Part shown: piece by piece, positions 8,893 through 18,946 of the stretch
How positions within the stretch are numbered: the stretch's first letter is position 1
How the letters are laid out: every line of letters begins with the position of its first letter
Assembly (NCBI GenBank): GCA_001661245.1
Contig: KV454013.1
Span: 130,163-194,162 of the forward strand
Length of the DNA: 64,000 bases
Source: Pachysolen tannophilus NRRL Y-2460
Lineage: Eukaryota > Ascomycota > Pichiomycetes > Alaninales > Pachysolenaceae
Direction of reading: 5' to 3'
Position numbers and translations under genes: made by a program
Notes under the pieces: model-generated
What the model saw: the letters and a program-made list of their open reading frames with translations, nothing else
What the model was told of the DNA's origin: nothing
Database searches by the model: none

Positions 8893-10608
8893 TCATGCTG
8901 AAGTTGAATTTGAAGATGATGTAGAATTTGTAAGAGAAGAAGTTGAGCCATAACAAATAGCATCAAACTCATCATCGTTCCATAAAGTTTCCAAATGGTC
9001 AATAAAAGTGTCAAATTCGCACCAGCCATCAACTCTGTCACCGCATGTAGGAATACTTTTGTTTAATGGAATAGTGTTTTCATTAACAACCATATGGATA
9101 TAACTAGTGGTTGATGTACCATTAGCATAAGCTTTACTACGATCAGCTGGAACTTCACTTTCACATTCAATAACTTCAAAGTAAGTTTGCGAAGCGAATG
9201 GAACAAGTTTTGAAATTCTGAAAGGTTGTTCACCATCTACATCTGGACCTTTACCAGTAAAATTACTTTTAAATTGGTTTAAACCCAATGCAGTAAAAAT
9301 GTTAATGATGACACTATCATGAGTGAAATCAAAATACAAATTTTGATCAGTTGGGAAATAACCAACATTTTTATCAAAAGTAGTATTTTGTTCTGCTTGA
9401 TACAGTGGGTTATAAGATTGTTGAGTTAATCTGTTATAAAATTCTTCAACCCAACCAATACCTAATGCTTTTGAATAATTGGTACCAAAACTATTTGTTT
9501 CATACCAGTCAACATCAATATAATATTCATAACCTTCCCATTCTTCTTGTGTAAATAATGAACAAAATTTAGAATAACCTAATGCATTAGTTTCATATGC
9601 ACAAGCACTTTGCATATCAAATACTTGAGTATAATTCAACTTAACTCCGGTTAATTGACTATTTATTCTATTTGTTGCATTTGTCAAATAAGTTTTTAAC
9701 CAAGATTCTGCCAATGAACTATTTATTGAATCTTCATTTTTAATATAATTTGGACATGAATCATAAGGTGCCAAAGTATTATTAAAACCATCTTCTTCAA
9801 TTAATAATTCCAAATTTGCATAATTTTCCCAATCAAGACCATAAAATCCAGTCAAGAAATAAATTGCAGAATATTTCATTCTTTCTTCACTAGTACTTCT
9901 AGCAACATATTTTTTACCACTATCAATATTAGCTAAACTACCATAATTGAACCATGTAGCAACACCTTTATCAAACAATTGTTGATTACCTAAACTTGTT
10001 AATATTTGTCCACCCATTTTATCTGTCCATGTATTTAAAAATGATAAATTTCCAGACGCAGTAAAATTTGCTTTTTGTAAAGTTGAATCAAATGAAAATT
10101 TTGAAGTTGGATATCTACTACCATGACGAGTTAATGATTGTACTTGTTTAATTGTACATTGATCTGGTAATGAATATTCATAAATACCCCATCCATCAGA
10201 TATAAAATATGGAGAATAAGATCCCATTAATTCAAAAATATTTGTATCATTTTTTTCATAATCCAAACTTTGATCTGAAGTTTCAATTGGTTGTGGTCTA
10301 ATATAAGATTTTGTTGGTATACCACTTACCGCTGCAACATCATCTGTTTCAGCCAAGAAAGGTGGAGCTCCAGTGGTTGTTGCACCCAAATAACCTTCTG
10401 AAAATGGGTTTTCAAAACTAACACTTGCAGTAGTAGTTCCACTATATCTTTGTGAAAAACTAAGTAAATAACCTGGTGTTGAAGTATAACTTGCCAAATT
10501 ACTTGATAAAGTAGCAGAAGATGCACCAGAAGAAACTGGTAAAGCATTGACTTTTAACAAAATTGAAAACAAATTTGTTAATAGAATTACTTGCAATTTT
10601 GCAAACAT
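8893..10608 (-). CDS. Secreted histidine acid phosphatase (Pho5/phytase type)
   Basis: The enzyme hydrolyses phosphomonoesters at the cell surface or in the periplasm to recover phosphate. A signal peptide is evident (MFAKLQVILLTNLFSILL, cleavage likely around residue 22). The active-site motif RHGSRYP is near residue 160 and the proton-donor motif FTHDSVI is near residue 430. There are many N-x-S/T sequons, as expected for a heavily glycosylated secreted protein, and several Cys. At 571 residues it is about 100 longer than S. cerevisiae Pho5; the extra length is an N-terminal Ser/Thr-rich stretch before the catalytic domain and a Ser/Asn-rich tail, which may retain it in the wall. A CACGTG site 515 bp upstream suits phosphate control by Pho4. 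I cannot tell which paralogue it is. Confidence 0.92.
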   Translation of the reverse strand: MFAKLQVILLTNLFSILLKVNALPVSSGASSATLSSNLASYTSTPGYLLSFSQRYSGTTTASVSFENPFSEGYLGATTTGAPPFLAETDDVAAVSGIPTKSYIRPQPIETSDQSLDYEKNDTNIFELMGSYSPYFISDGWGIYEYSLPDQCTIKQVQSLTRHGSRYPTSKFSFDSTLQKANFTASGNLSFLNTWTDKMGGQILTSLGNQQLFDKGVATWFNYGSLANIDSGKKYVARSTSEERMKYSAIYFLTGFYGLDWENYANLELLIEEDGFNNTLAPYDSCPNYIKNEDSINSSLAESWLKTYLTNATNRINSQLTGVKLNYTQVFDMQSACAYETNALGYSKFCSLFTQEEWEGYEYYIDVDWYETNSFGTNYSKALGIGWVEEFYNRLTQQSYNPLYQAEQNTTFDKNVGYFPTDQNLYFDFTHDSVIINIFTALGLNQFKSNFTGKGPDVDGEQPFRISKLVPFASQTYFEVIECESEVPADRSKAYANGTSTTSYIHMVVNENTIPLNKSIPTCGDRVDGWCEFDTFIDHLETLWNDDEFDAICYGSTSSLTNSTSSSNSTSA

Positions 10609-11122
10609 CTTTCACAAAAAATAGGTTTTTTTTCTTTTTCTGAAGAAAGGAAACAAATCTCTTTTACCAGAAAAACTAAAAGGGTGGAAATGATTTTTAA
10701 AAACGATTGAACCCAAAAAAAATCTTTCTTAGTGAATGAAATTTGTTAAATTATATATATATATATTTATATATATATATTAAAAAGATTTAATAAGAGA
10801 ACAAATAGTGTGTTTTTTTTTTACAATATTATTAATTTATTTCATTAATTTTATATACTAATTACATGTTCATAATCATTGATTGCTTCAATTATAACCG
10901 GTAAATGTAAAAACTTCAATTAGAATTTTCAATTAACTTTAATACATTAATTATATGTACGTAATTAACCTATAGAGGAAATATTTTATTTAAAAAAAAC
11001 AAAATATTATTATTATAGTCATCGTCATCGCACAGTATAAAAAGTTAATGGCCCGAAACGGAAGAAATTAAACCAAAATGATTATAGCAATTAGAAAATA
11101 TAAACAAACGGTATTAACAAAA

Positions 11123-11128
11123 CACGTG
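11123..11128. promoter_or_regulatory. Pho4-type E-box CACGTG upstream of the acid phosphatase
   Basis: A palindromic CACGTG lies 515 bp upstream of the phosphatase ATG. In S. cerevisiae this core is the high-affinity Pho4 site of PHO5-type promoters; Cbf1 binds the same core. It is one of only two CACGTG sites I found in intergenic DNA of the window. The assignment to phosphate regulation is inference. Confidence 0.5.
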
Positions 11129-12810
11129 TGCAACAATTTGATCGTGGGTTCCGGTAAAGATATAATAATAATTTTTTTATTAAACTATTATTATTATGTA
11201 TTAAAACTAATTTCTTTTTTGTGTTTATTTTGTTTATTCATTACCGAGAAGCCGCCCAACACGTCGCATGTCGTATGTCTCATGTCTTATGCCGAGAAGC
11301 CGAGAAGCCGATCAAGTCCCCAAAAGACTTTAAAAGACTTTAAAAAGACCAAAAGCCTCCTACGCGGAAAAAAATTTAAATTACGGAAAATTGCCAGCAC
11401 ATTGTCGGCAAACTTTTTTTCAAAAATCTTAATTTTCCTTTCCTACTATAGTCAATACAAATAATACTCATTAATTATTAGATTTACATTTTCTACAATT
11501 TATGACTAAAGTTATTTTTCTTTTTTTTTTATTTTGATTTTTTTGCTTTGTAAAAATACTGAATTTCGATGCATATAAACAATGAAAATAAAGGTATGAT
11601 TTAATTCTAACTAGGGTTCACACTCTCTTTCACACTCTTTTTTTTTTTTTGTTTATGAAACGGCCCTTATTGTAAACCCTTATTGTAAATCATTCATCAA
11701 ACAAAATATAGCTTATAGAATAATAATTTTTTTTAAGCCAACTAAAAAAAAAAATACTATTACATACATAAACTTATTATAAATCGGTTGTGATTGTAAC
11801 TGAACTTGTGACGAATTGTTGAACATCTCTGAAGATAATAGTTTATATTGTTGTTGTGTCAAAATTGATGCCATTTGTTTGAAAAAAAAAAAAAAAAAAA
11901 AATATGGTATCTTTATCTTTTATCCTTCTCTTTTTACACAATCAAGTTTAATGGTTGCAAAACTATTACTTATGATAACTTTTTTGTGGTATATCTGAAA
12001 CAATATGGAAACGAACTAAAAACTCAAAAATGAAAAAAGATAGTAACCAAAACCAAAACCTAATTGAAATATACGTTGACTCCAGGTCAATATTTGGAGC
12101 TTCAAAACTTTTTAAAAAAAATAAAATAAAATAAATTCACAACCTTATATATATATTAACTGTTTGATTAACAAGAAAAAAAAAAAGAACAAAAATTCAA
12201 AAACTCTGTTGAGTTGATTTTGTTCAAAAATTCGTTATTATTGTTGTTATAGATCGAAAAATTGAAAAATTAGTGTGATTATATGAAACTTTTTTACTTT
12301 TTTTCTCTCCCCCCTTTGAAAATATCTATTTCAAATTTATGGCAACAAGAAAAGATAAATATATAATTGAATATTTTTGATTACTTATTATTATTATTAT
12401 ATTTTCTTCTTTTCTTTCAATTTCTTTGAAAATGATAAATTATTAAAAAAAAAATGAAATAAAATGATTAAACCTTCTCACCCCCTTACTATCAATTGCT
12501 TGTCGACGAACAAAAAAAAAATTATTAAAAAGAAATAGAGAAGAAAGGAATTTTGTTTATCAATTATATGTGAAACGCATTAATTACTTTACCTAAAAGG
12601 GAAATCCTCACTTAATTCCCAAATAGGAAATGTAATTGGAAATAAAAAAATTTTGTTTTTAAAAGAAAAAAGTGAAAAAAAAAGGCCAGCACACCTCACC
12701 AATATTGGGAATTATGTGCAAAAGAAAAACCAGAGCTTTAGTAGGTATAACAAAGAGTATTATAGTGCAGGATACACTTTGTGGGTATGGGATTTTTATT
12801 TTCAAGTGCG

Positions 12811-12873
12811 ACGCGTCTTTCCCTTTGGCCCTCAAGACAAAAAAAAAAAAAAAGAAACTTTGGAATGACGCGT
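12811..12873. promoter_or_regulatory. Two MluI cell-cycle boxes (ACGCGT) before the MSA1-like gene
   Basis: Exact ACGCGT hexamers lie at 12811-12816 and 12868-12873, 52 bp apart and 82-144 bp before the open frame at 12955. Paired MCBs are the classic binding sites of MBF (Mbp1-Swi6), which drives late-G1 transcription. The spacing and closeness to the frame argue that transcription starts between the boxes and 12955. Confidence 0.6.
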
Positions 12874-12954
12874 AAACTGTAACTTTGATTTTCCTATTGT
12901 GGACTTTTTCAATATATACAAAGCAACAAAACAAGCACACTATAACAACAACAG

Positions 12955-14754
12955 TTGCTGTCTCTTGAACCTCAAACTCCAAAGAAACGTCGTGGTAGGC
13001 CTCCAAAGAGATTATCAACAACAGCAGCAAATGGTATCATGACAACTTCTTCAGATGCTCCTAATGTGTTGAAAAATACAAATTTTTATTTTCATTCACC
13101 AGCAGCTGCTAGTTCAGCAGCTGTATTGAAAAATGGATCACCAAACACTTCTTCACCTTTGATGAGAGTTTCTCCTGATGGGAAAAAGAGGAAAAATTCA
13201 ATTTCAAAAGTATTACAATCAGGTCTAAAAGATAAAAGAATAATTAATCAAAAATTATCTTTAAATAATAATAATAATATTAATAATAATAATGAAATTG
13301 AATTAAAATATAAGAGAATGCTTCCTCCTGCTTCAACAACTGTTCAAAAATTGGCAGATATAACTTTAAATGATGAAAAAAATAATAAAAAAAGAAGATT
13401 AAGTAATAATCATACTAAAGTATCAAGTTCAATCAAACCAATTTTACCAACATCCTTAAGTTCATCTTCGCCTTCAAGGTTGAGAAACGATAGCTTAAAT
13501 CCATCCATATTACTTTCGTCGCCAATCGTTAGTGTTCAACAACAACAACAGCAACAGCAGCAACATCAGCAACAACAAGAATCGATGATGATGATGAAAC
13601 AACAATGTAATAATCAAAGTTTCCCACAGATGAATTCCCCATTAACTCCAAGCTCGCATTTTTCAAGTATAATCCAATCATCACCATTATATGCAAGCTA
13701 TTATTTGAATCAAGAAAACCTCACTACAGGGAATTCAATGATGACACCATCATCTGCCAAGAGAATATACAATTTTAACGAAACTCCTGTGCAACTTTCT
13801 TTAAATTCATCAAAAAATATTGAAGATCTTATGGATAGAGATTCAAATTTAAATTCTCAAGATAAAAATAGTATTAATAACACTAGTAGTATTGCTGTAA
13901 TGGATATAATAGCTCAAAATATCGCAAAGAAAAATACAGGTGCTGGTTATTCTTCTTCGTTGGTACAACCTCGTTGTTTTTCTAGTAATAATGTTTTATC
14001 AAAGAGTCCATTACCTGCATTTCCATCATCATCACCAGTAAGACCAAAAGCAAATAGTTTATTACAAGCTTCTCCTTTCCAAAAATCTTTTTCAACATCA
14101 AATTTACCGATTGGAAATAAAAGATTACAAAAATCAAATACATCTAATAATAGTATTAATAATAATAATAATAATAATGATAATAATACAAAGCCAGTAA
14201 ATATTTCTACAGAAAGATGTTTGAAATTAGCTTTGAAAATAGATAAAGAAGGAAAAGCTATTGTTGAAGAAGAAGAAAGTAATCAGATTGAACAACAAAT
14301 CTTGAGAGATTCAAGCTCAAATTTAACGATAAAGCCATCTTTAATTTTAAATAATGCTATATTGGCATATAATAGAGATGTAGTAGATCATTACCAAAAT
14401 CAGCTGCAGTATCGCAATAACATGGCTTTATCTTCGCTGGGTGAAATGCCGCTAATGGAATCATCAAGCTACTCCTCATCACCAGCAACCCTTTCGAATA
14501 GATCATCAACCATTTCCAGTACAGCAAACACTTTAAGAAGTAGTTCTGCATTACCTTCATCATCTTCAAATAACACAACAGATGTAGAAACAGATTATAT
14601 TTCTACAACAAATAATTTGAAAAGAATGTTTTACGACAATGAACATTTTTATAAAGGAATATCTGAATATGAAGAAGGAAATTCGTTATTCGAAGATTCA
14701 GAAAATGATGCAAGAAATGCCTTAATGAGAGCTTTCAAGACAAACAGTGTTTGA
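12955..14754 (+). CDS. MSA1/MSA2-like G1/S transcription co-regulator with AT-hook (start uncertain)
   Basis: The 599-codon frame resembles Msa1, which binds SBF and MBF and times G1-specific transcription in S. cerevisiae. It has an N-terminal AT-hook (KKRRGRPPKR, residues about 10-19), a Ser/Pro-rich body with many SP sites, a poly-Gln run (13537-13578), Asn runs, and LKLALKIDKEGKAIVEE near residue 420, similar to the GKAVI motif I recall in Msa1. It lies near RPL3, SLD7 and CKA2, as MSA1 (YOR066W) does in S. cerevisiae, and two MCB boxes precede it. The oddity is the start: the first in-frame ATG (13039) is after the AT-hook, and an in-frame TAA closes the frame at 12943-12945. Either a non-AUG codon (TTG 12955 or CTG 12958) starts it, or an upstream exon is spliced in. 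Confidence 0.62.
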   Translation: MLSLEPQTPKKRRGRPPKRLSTTAANGIMTTSSDAPNVLKNTNFYFHSPAAASSAAVLKNGSPNTSSPLMRVSPDGKKRKNSISKVLQSGLKDKRIINQKLSLNNNNNINNNNEIELKYKRMLPPASTTVQKLADITLNDEKNNKKRRLSNNHTKVSSSIKPILPTSLSSSSPSRLRNDSLNPSILLSSPIVSVQQQQQQQQQHQQQQESMMMMKQQCNNQSFPQMNSPLTPSSHFSSIIQSSPLYASYYLNQENLTTGNSMMTPSSAKRIYNFNETPVQLSLNSSKNIEDLMDRDSNLNSQDKNSINNTSSIAVMDIIAQNIAKKNTGAGYSSSLVQPRCFSSNNVLSKSPLPAFPSSSPVRPKANSLLQASPFQKSFSTSNLPIGNKRLQKSNTSNNSINNNNNNNDNNTKPVNISTERCLKLALKIDKEGKAIVEEEESNQIEQQILRDSSSNLTIKPSLILNNAILAYNRDVVDHYQNQLQYRNNMALSSLGEMPLMESSSYSSSPATLSNRSSTISSTANTLRSSSALPSSSSNNTTDVETDYISTTNNLKRMFYDNEHFYKGISEYEEGNSLFEDSENDARNALMRAFKTNSV

Positions 14755-15351
14755 TAATAAAAAAAAAAATCTAGATAGATTAGAAGCTTGGAATTGCAGA
14801 ATGTATATTTATGGTAATTAAGATGTGTAATCAAGATATTTTCGAACTTTTAACTTTTTTTTTTTACTTAAATTATTATTATTATTATTCTTATCTTCGG
14901 TTGTGTCGTTTTTTATATAGTTTGCATTTTAAATATCTTTTTGGAGTTTTTATAATGAATAAATGTAGATATTTCAGGAAATTACTATATTAGGAATTCT
15001 AAAGAAGAAACAATCAAATGCTTACCAATTAGGAAATTTATTTCTCAATTGAGAATGTTTCCACTTTAAGTATATTTGACCGTTGCTATTGTTTTATTCT
15101 GTCAAGACTGGGTTTTACACTTTAAATGTTAATGTTTTGAGGTAATTTTCAGAATTTGTAAATTTTTCACACAAAAAAAAAAAAAAAAAAAAAATTTTTT
15201 TGAAAAATTTTTCAGTTCTTTTAGCCTTGGAAAGGTAAACTTTGTGAAAAATTCAAAAAAAAAAGCATTATTTAAATATACTTTATTTTTCTATATTTTT
15301 AATATTCTATAAATTAATTCATTAGATAAAAATAAAATATATATATAGACA
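14755..15351. promoter_or_regulatory. RPL3 upstream region
   Basis: This 597-bp gap contains the 3' end of the MSA1-like gene and the RPL3 promoter. Near the gene lie an A run (about 15174-15194) and a palindromic RRPE-like TGAAAAATTTTTCA at 15201-15214, with related TTTTTCA and GTGAAAAAT copies near 15157 and 15243. A GGGTTTTA, possibly a Tbf1/telobox-type site, lies near 15110. The leader runs through an (AT)n patch into ACAATG. Confidence 0.55.
15201..15214. promoter_or_regulatory. RRPE-like palindrome upstream of RPL3
   Basis: TGAAAAATTTTTCA matches the ribosomal RNA processing element core (TGAAAAATTTT) on both strands, about 140 bp before the RPL3 ATG. RRPE is bound by Stb3 in S. cerevisiae. 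AT-rich background makes a chance match possible. Confidence 0.5.
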
Positions 15352-16521
15352 ATGTCTCACAGAAAGTTCGAAGCTCCACGTCACGGTTCTTTAGGTTTCT
15401 TACCAAGAAAGAGATCTGCTAAGCAAAGAGGTAGATGTAAGTCATTTCCAAAAGATGTTAAATCAAAACCAGTTGCTTTAACTGCATTTTTGGGTTACAA
15501 GGCCGGTATGTCAACCATTGTTCGTGATTTAGATCGTCCAGGTTCTAAGATGCACAAGCGTGAAGTTGTTGAAGCTGTCACAGTTGTTGATACTCCACCA
15601 ATGGTTGTTGTTGGTGTTGTTGGTTACGTTGAAACTCCAAGAGGTTTACGTTCATTGACAACAGTTTGGGCTGAACATTTATCTGATGAAGTCAAGAGAA
15701 GATTTTATAAAAACTGGTATAAATCCAAGAAGAAGGCTTTTACCAAATATTCTGCTAAATATGCTCAAAGTGCTACTGAAGTTGAACGTGAATTAGCAAG
15801 AATTAAGAAATATGCTACAGTTGTTAGAGTCTTGGCTCATACTCAAATTAGAAAAACTCCATTATCTCAAAAGAAGGCTCATTTAGCTGAAATTCAAATT
15901 AATGGTGGTTCTATCTCTGAAAAAGTTGATTGGGCTGGAGAACATTTTGAAAAAACTGTTTCAGTTGACAGTGTTTTTGAACAAAATGAAATGATTGATG
16001 CTATTGCCGTCACTAAAGGTCATGGTTTTGAAGGTGTTACTGCCAGATGGGGTACCAAGAAATTACCAAGAAAGACCCATAGAGGTTTAAGAAAAGTTGC
16101 TTGTATTGGTGCTTGGCATCCAGCTCATGTCCAATGGACTGTTGCTCGTGCTGGTCAAAGAGGTTACCACCACAGAACTTCTATCAACCACAAAGTTTAC
16201 AGAGTTGGTAAAGGTGATGATGAAGCTAATGCCGCCACTGAATTTGACAGAACCAAGAAAACCATTACTCCATTGGGTGGATTTGTCAGATACGGTGAAG
16301 TTAAGAATGATTTCGTTGTCTTAAAAGGTTCTATTCCAGGTCCAGTTAAACGTGTTATTACTTTAAGAAAATCATTATACACTCATACTTCAAGAAGAGC
16401 TTTGGAAGAAGTTAACTTGAAATGGATCGATACTGCATCTAAATTCGGTAAAGGTAGATTCCAAACCCCAGCTGAAAAGCACGCTTTCTTGGGTACTTTA
16501 AAGAAAGATTTGGAAAACTAA
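15352..16521 (+). CDS. RPL3: 60S ribosomal protein L3 (uL3)
   Basis: RPL3 is a universal large-subunit protein near the peptidyl-transferase centre; its long internal loop reaches into the core of the subunit. The protein is 389 residues (the yeast protein is about 387) and starts [21 protein letters not shown]. The conserved core is intact, including [33 protein letters not shown], and [10 protein letters not shown], which carries the His methylated in yeast. Codon use is strongly biased to GGT, GCT, AGA and AAG, unlike its neighbours, as expected for a highly expressed gene, and I noticed no CTG codon. It is uninterrupted by introns. It lies between the MSA1-like and REG1-like genes, matching the YOR062-YOR066 neighbourhood. 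Confidence 0.98.
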   Translation: MSHRKFEAPRHGSLGFLPRKRSAKQRGRCKSFPKDVKSKPVALTAFLGYKAGMSTIVRDLDRPGSKMHKREVVEAVTVVDTPPMVVVGVVGYVETPRGLRSLTTVWAEHLSDEVKRRFYKNWYKSKKKAFTKYSAKYAQSATEVERELARIKKYATVVRVLAHTQIRKTPLSQKKAHLAEIQINGGSISEKVDWAGEHFEKTVSVDSVFEQNEMIDAIAVTKGHGFEGVTARWGTKKLPRKTHRGLRKVACIGAWHPAHVQWTVARAGQRGYHHRTSINHKVYRVGKGDDEANAATEFDRTKKTITPLGGFVRYGEVKNDFVVLKGSIPGPVKRVITLRKSLYTHTSRRALEEVNLKWIDTASKFGKGRFQTPAEKHAFLGTLKKDLEN

Positions 16522-17953
16522 GTTAATTGAAAACAAATTACCCTTTCTTTTTTTTTTCAATTATTATTATTAACTTTATTCTATTAATAAAGTTTATCGT
16601 TTTCTTTTTTTTTTTTTTTTTTTTTTTTTCCTTTCTTCAAAATAATAGAATCAAAGTATTTATTTTTTTGACTTGACTGTAGATATAAAGAATTATGGCC
16701 TCAACAAGTAAAGTATTGAAGTATCAAAAACAGCAGAAGTAATGCTCTGCACGTACAAAAAAAAAAAATAAAAAGAAATATTAATGAAAACGGAAAAACC
16801 CTATGTACTTAAAACTGCATACAATCACGCTATGTTTTTATTTAATACAGTAAATGAGTGAGTAAAAAGAGTGAATGTGTGAGTGGTTGCTCCACCAAAA
16901 CAATTTGCCCTGACCATAAAATTTGATATTATCAATCACAGTTTAGGTTCAAGCTGCTTTTAAACTTTTCTTCTATTTCTACATCTACTTGAATTAGAGT
17001 TAAGCTTTAAAAATAAATACTACTACAATCAATTTTATCATGTTTATCCGAGTAACACTTGATCTAGTCCAACGACAACGACATTTAATTTGTAATAGAA
17101 TATGAGACGTAATATCAAACATACACAACTCAAGGTTTAAACGAATGATTCAAACCAACAAAGAATAATAGATTTTTTTTTTTTTTATCAAAAACTGCTC
17201 GACGAATACTTGGCAGTTTAAAGTATGAAATTTCTTTTTCCTTAAAGTTCAAAAATAAAAAAAAAACAAAAAAAAATTAATTAATTAATTAACTAATGAA
17301 ACTACCGGAAGGCAATATATTATCACCATATTTAAAACATCAACTTCTTTAACATTAAAAAATAATATCTTATAATAAAGACTTTTTTTTTTTTTTTTAT
17401 TCTTTCTTTATGAATTGCTAAATCATTTCACTTACTTGTAGTCTGTGCTTAGTAGTAGGTAACTTGAGTCCTCAAATAGTTCAAAATGCAACATTGCCAA
17501 AAGAAACTATAATAAATCTGTTACACTGCATATTCTACATATGCATGATGTTGTTGTATATCATTCTTTTCATGATAAACCGTAAGAGAAATTATATTAA
17601 TTCCTTCTCCAAATTAATAGAATTTTTTTTAAAAATAAAAAATGTCAGGGAATATTTAATTGTTAGTTAAAAAGAGTTTTCTGGTAAATAAGTAAACGGC
17701 AAATTAAATTTATTTTACTTCAAATTAAATTCATTAGTGATTTTATATATAAATATATACAAAAAGTACCCTCATCTTAAAATAAAAAAAAAAAAAAGAA
17801 AAAGAAAATATAGATCTTATTAATGTATTTTAATTTAAACCACAGGAATTAAGAAAAGGCGTCCAGTTTTCTTTAAATAATATTTATTTTATAATATAAA
17901 TTTATTATATTCGTTATATAAAAAAAGAAGAAAAAAAAAAACACAGAAACAGA
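16522..17953. other. Intergenic region, RPL3 / REG1-like gene
   Basis: A 1.43-kb gap, mostly the promoter of the following gene. It contains long A/T runs (about 16602-16630, 17172-17186, 17384-17398) and a tandem TTAA stretch near 17277-17290. A 68-codon frame at 17464 begins at TTG, is hydrophobic and AT-driven, and is not called. I see no RNA gene. Confidence 0.5.
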
Positions 17954-18946
17954 ATGTCACTGAGTAGTAGGTACAATTACTATAAAGTTGCTTCTGAAAA
18001 ATTATTATATGATGATTGTTTTATATCTAAATATAAGATGTTCAAATGTTTAGCACCATCGATACCAGTAATAGGTGGTAGTAATAATAGTGGGAATAAT
18101 GTATCTAGAAGAAGAAGTTGTAATGATACTATTATTCATAATGTTGATTATTTTTCATTTGATTTGACGGAACAGCAGTTGTATAAATGTTGGAGAATTA
18201 TTCATCGTAGTAATTCGATGACAGATATTAAACGTTTGAATAAATTGGATAATGATAAGTATAATTTATATAATAGAGTTGAAGATATAATGCTTTTAAT
18301 TCCATCAACTTCTACAAAAAGATTAGAAAATGCTTCATGGAGAGCATGGACAAAGAGTAAATTTCATTTAAAAGAATTAGACCCAGCATCGTTAAATTGG
18401 TGTAAAGAAAATGATATCACTTGGTTATATGGTCCATTGATAAATGATGATGAAGATGAAAAGGGACAAGAATTCGAACTTTCAGGATCGGGATCAAGAT
18501 CAAAATCAGAATCAGCATTAGCATCAACTTCTCTTTCAACTTCTCAGCAGGATTTGGAATTACAAAGATTAAGTTCTTCAGATTCATTATCTTCAACAAC
18601 TTCAAGTAATTCATGTGGATCTTTCCTATCTTCAAGTACATCAGTAAGTTCTGATTTATTGGTTCCATTCCATAATTCTGTATCTCCAGTGAAACCAATT
18701 TTAAAACATAAAGAAAATATATTACTTGGAACAGATGTTAATACAATTACTGATAGAACTAGAAAATTAAGTTTTGATGAATTATACAATCTTGATAATG
18801 GTCATTGTGAAAATCAATCCAAGAAAAGAGTAAGCTTTAACGAAGTCATGGAAAAAAGGGAAATAATAGGTAATCAAATCTACGATTACGATTTACAATT
18901 TGTTGATAATGAGAGGATTGGTTACGGTAATTATCAAAATATTTAA
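17954..18946 (+). CDS. REG1/YOR062C-like protein, putative PP1 (Glc7) regulatory subunit
   Basis: The 330-residue protein resembles the Reg1/Reg2/YOR062C/YKR075C group. Near residues 117-150 it has LENASWRAWTKSK...LNWCKENDITWLYGPL, the fungal DUF1752 (GATA_AreA) type segment found in Reg1 and Mks1. A basic-hydrophobic KKRVSFNEV near residue 293 fits the RVxF docking motif for protein phosphatase 1. The segment between is Ser-rich and low complexity. In S. cerevisiae, Reg1-Glc7 acts in glucose repression, while YOR062C itself is uncharacterised. Its position between RPL3 and the SLD7/CKA2 pair matches YOR062C, though here it is on the same strand as RPL3. The role is inferred from motifs and position only. 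Confidence 0.65.
   Translation: MSLSSRYNYYKVASEKLLYDDCFISKYKMFKCLAPSIPVIGGSNNSGNNVSRRRSCNDTIIHNVDYFSFDLTEQQLYKCWRIIHRSNSMTDIKRLNKLDNDKYNLYNRVEDIMLLIPSTSTKRLENASWRAWTKSKFHLKELDPASLNWCKENDITWLYGPLINDDEDEKGQEFELSGSGSRSKSESALASTSLSTSQQDLELQRLSSSDSLSSTTSSNSCGSFLSSSTSVSSDLLVPFHNSVSPVKPILKHKENILLGTDVNTITDRTRKLSFDELYNLDNGHCENQSKKRVSFNEVMEKREIIGNQIYDYDLQFVDNERIGYGNYQNI

Larger units (their letters stand above)
10609..12954. other. Long divergent gap, acid phosphatase / MSA1-like gene
   Basis: This 2.35-kb stretch separates two divergent 5' ends. It holds (AT)n tracts at about 10752-10790 (a possible TATA region for the phosphatase), a Pho4-type CACGTG at 11123, three copies of CGAGAAGCC between 11243 and 11310, a CACGTC near 11258, several A/T runs, and two ACGCGT boxes near 12811 and 12868. 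A 128-codon frame at 11078-11464 is low complexity and I do not call it a gene. There is room for an unannotated ncRNA or an upstream exon, but I see no firm evidence for either. Confidence 0.5.

Noticed and set aside
11078-11464. A 128-codon ATG frame in the acid phosphatase / MSA1-like gap
   Set aside because: Its translation is low complexity (Ile, Tyr and Phe runs from AT-rich DNA) with no recognisable domain, and it spans the likely Pho4-type site.
12653-12875. Two overlapping Lys-rich frames just before the MSA1-like gene
   Set aside because: They run through an A run and the MCB boxes, in different frames from the gene, and have no family resemblance. I considered the second as a first exon with a GTATGG donor, but the donor is weak and no good branch site follows.
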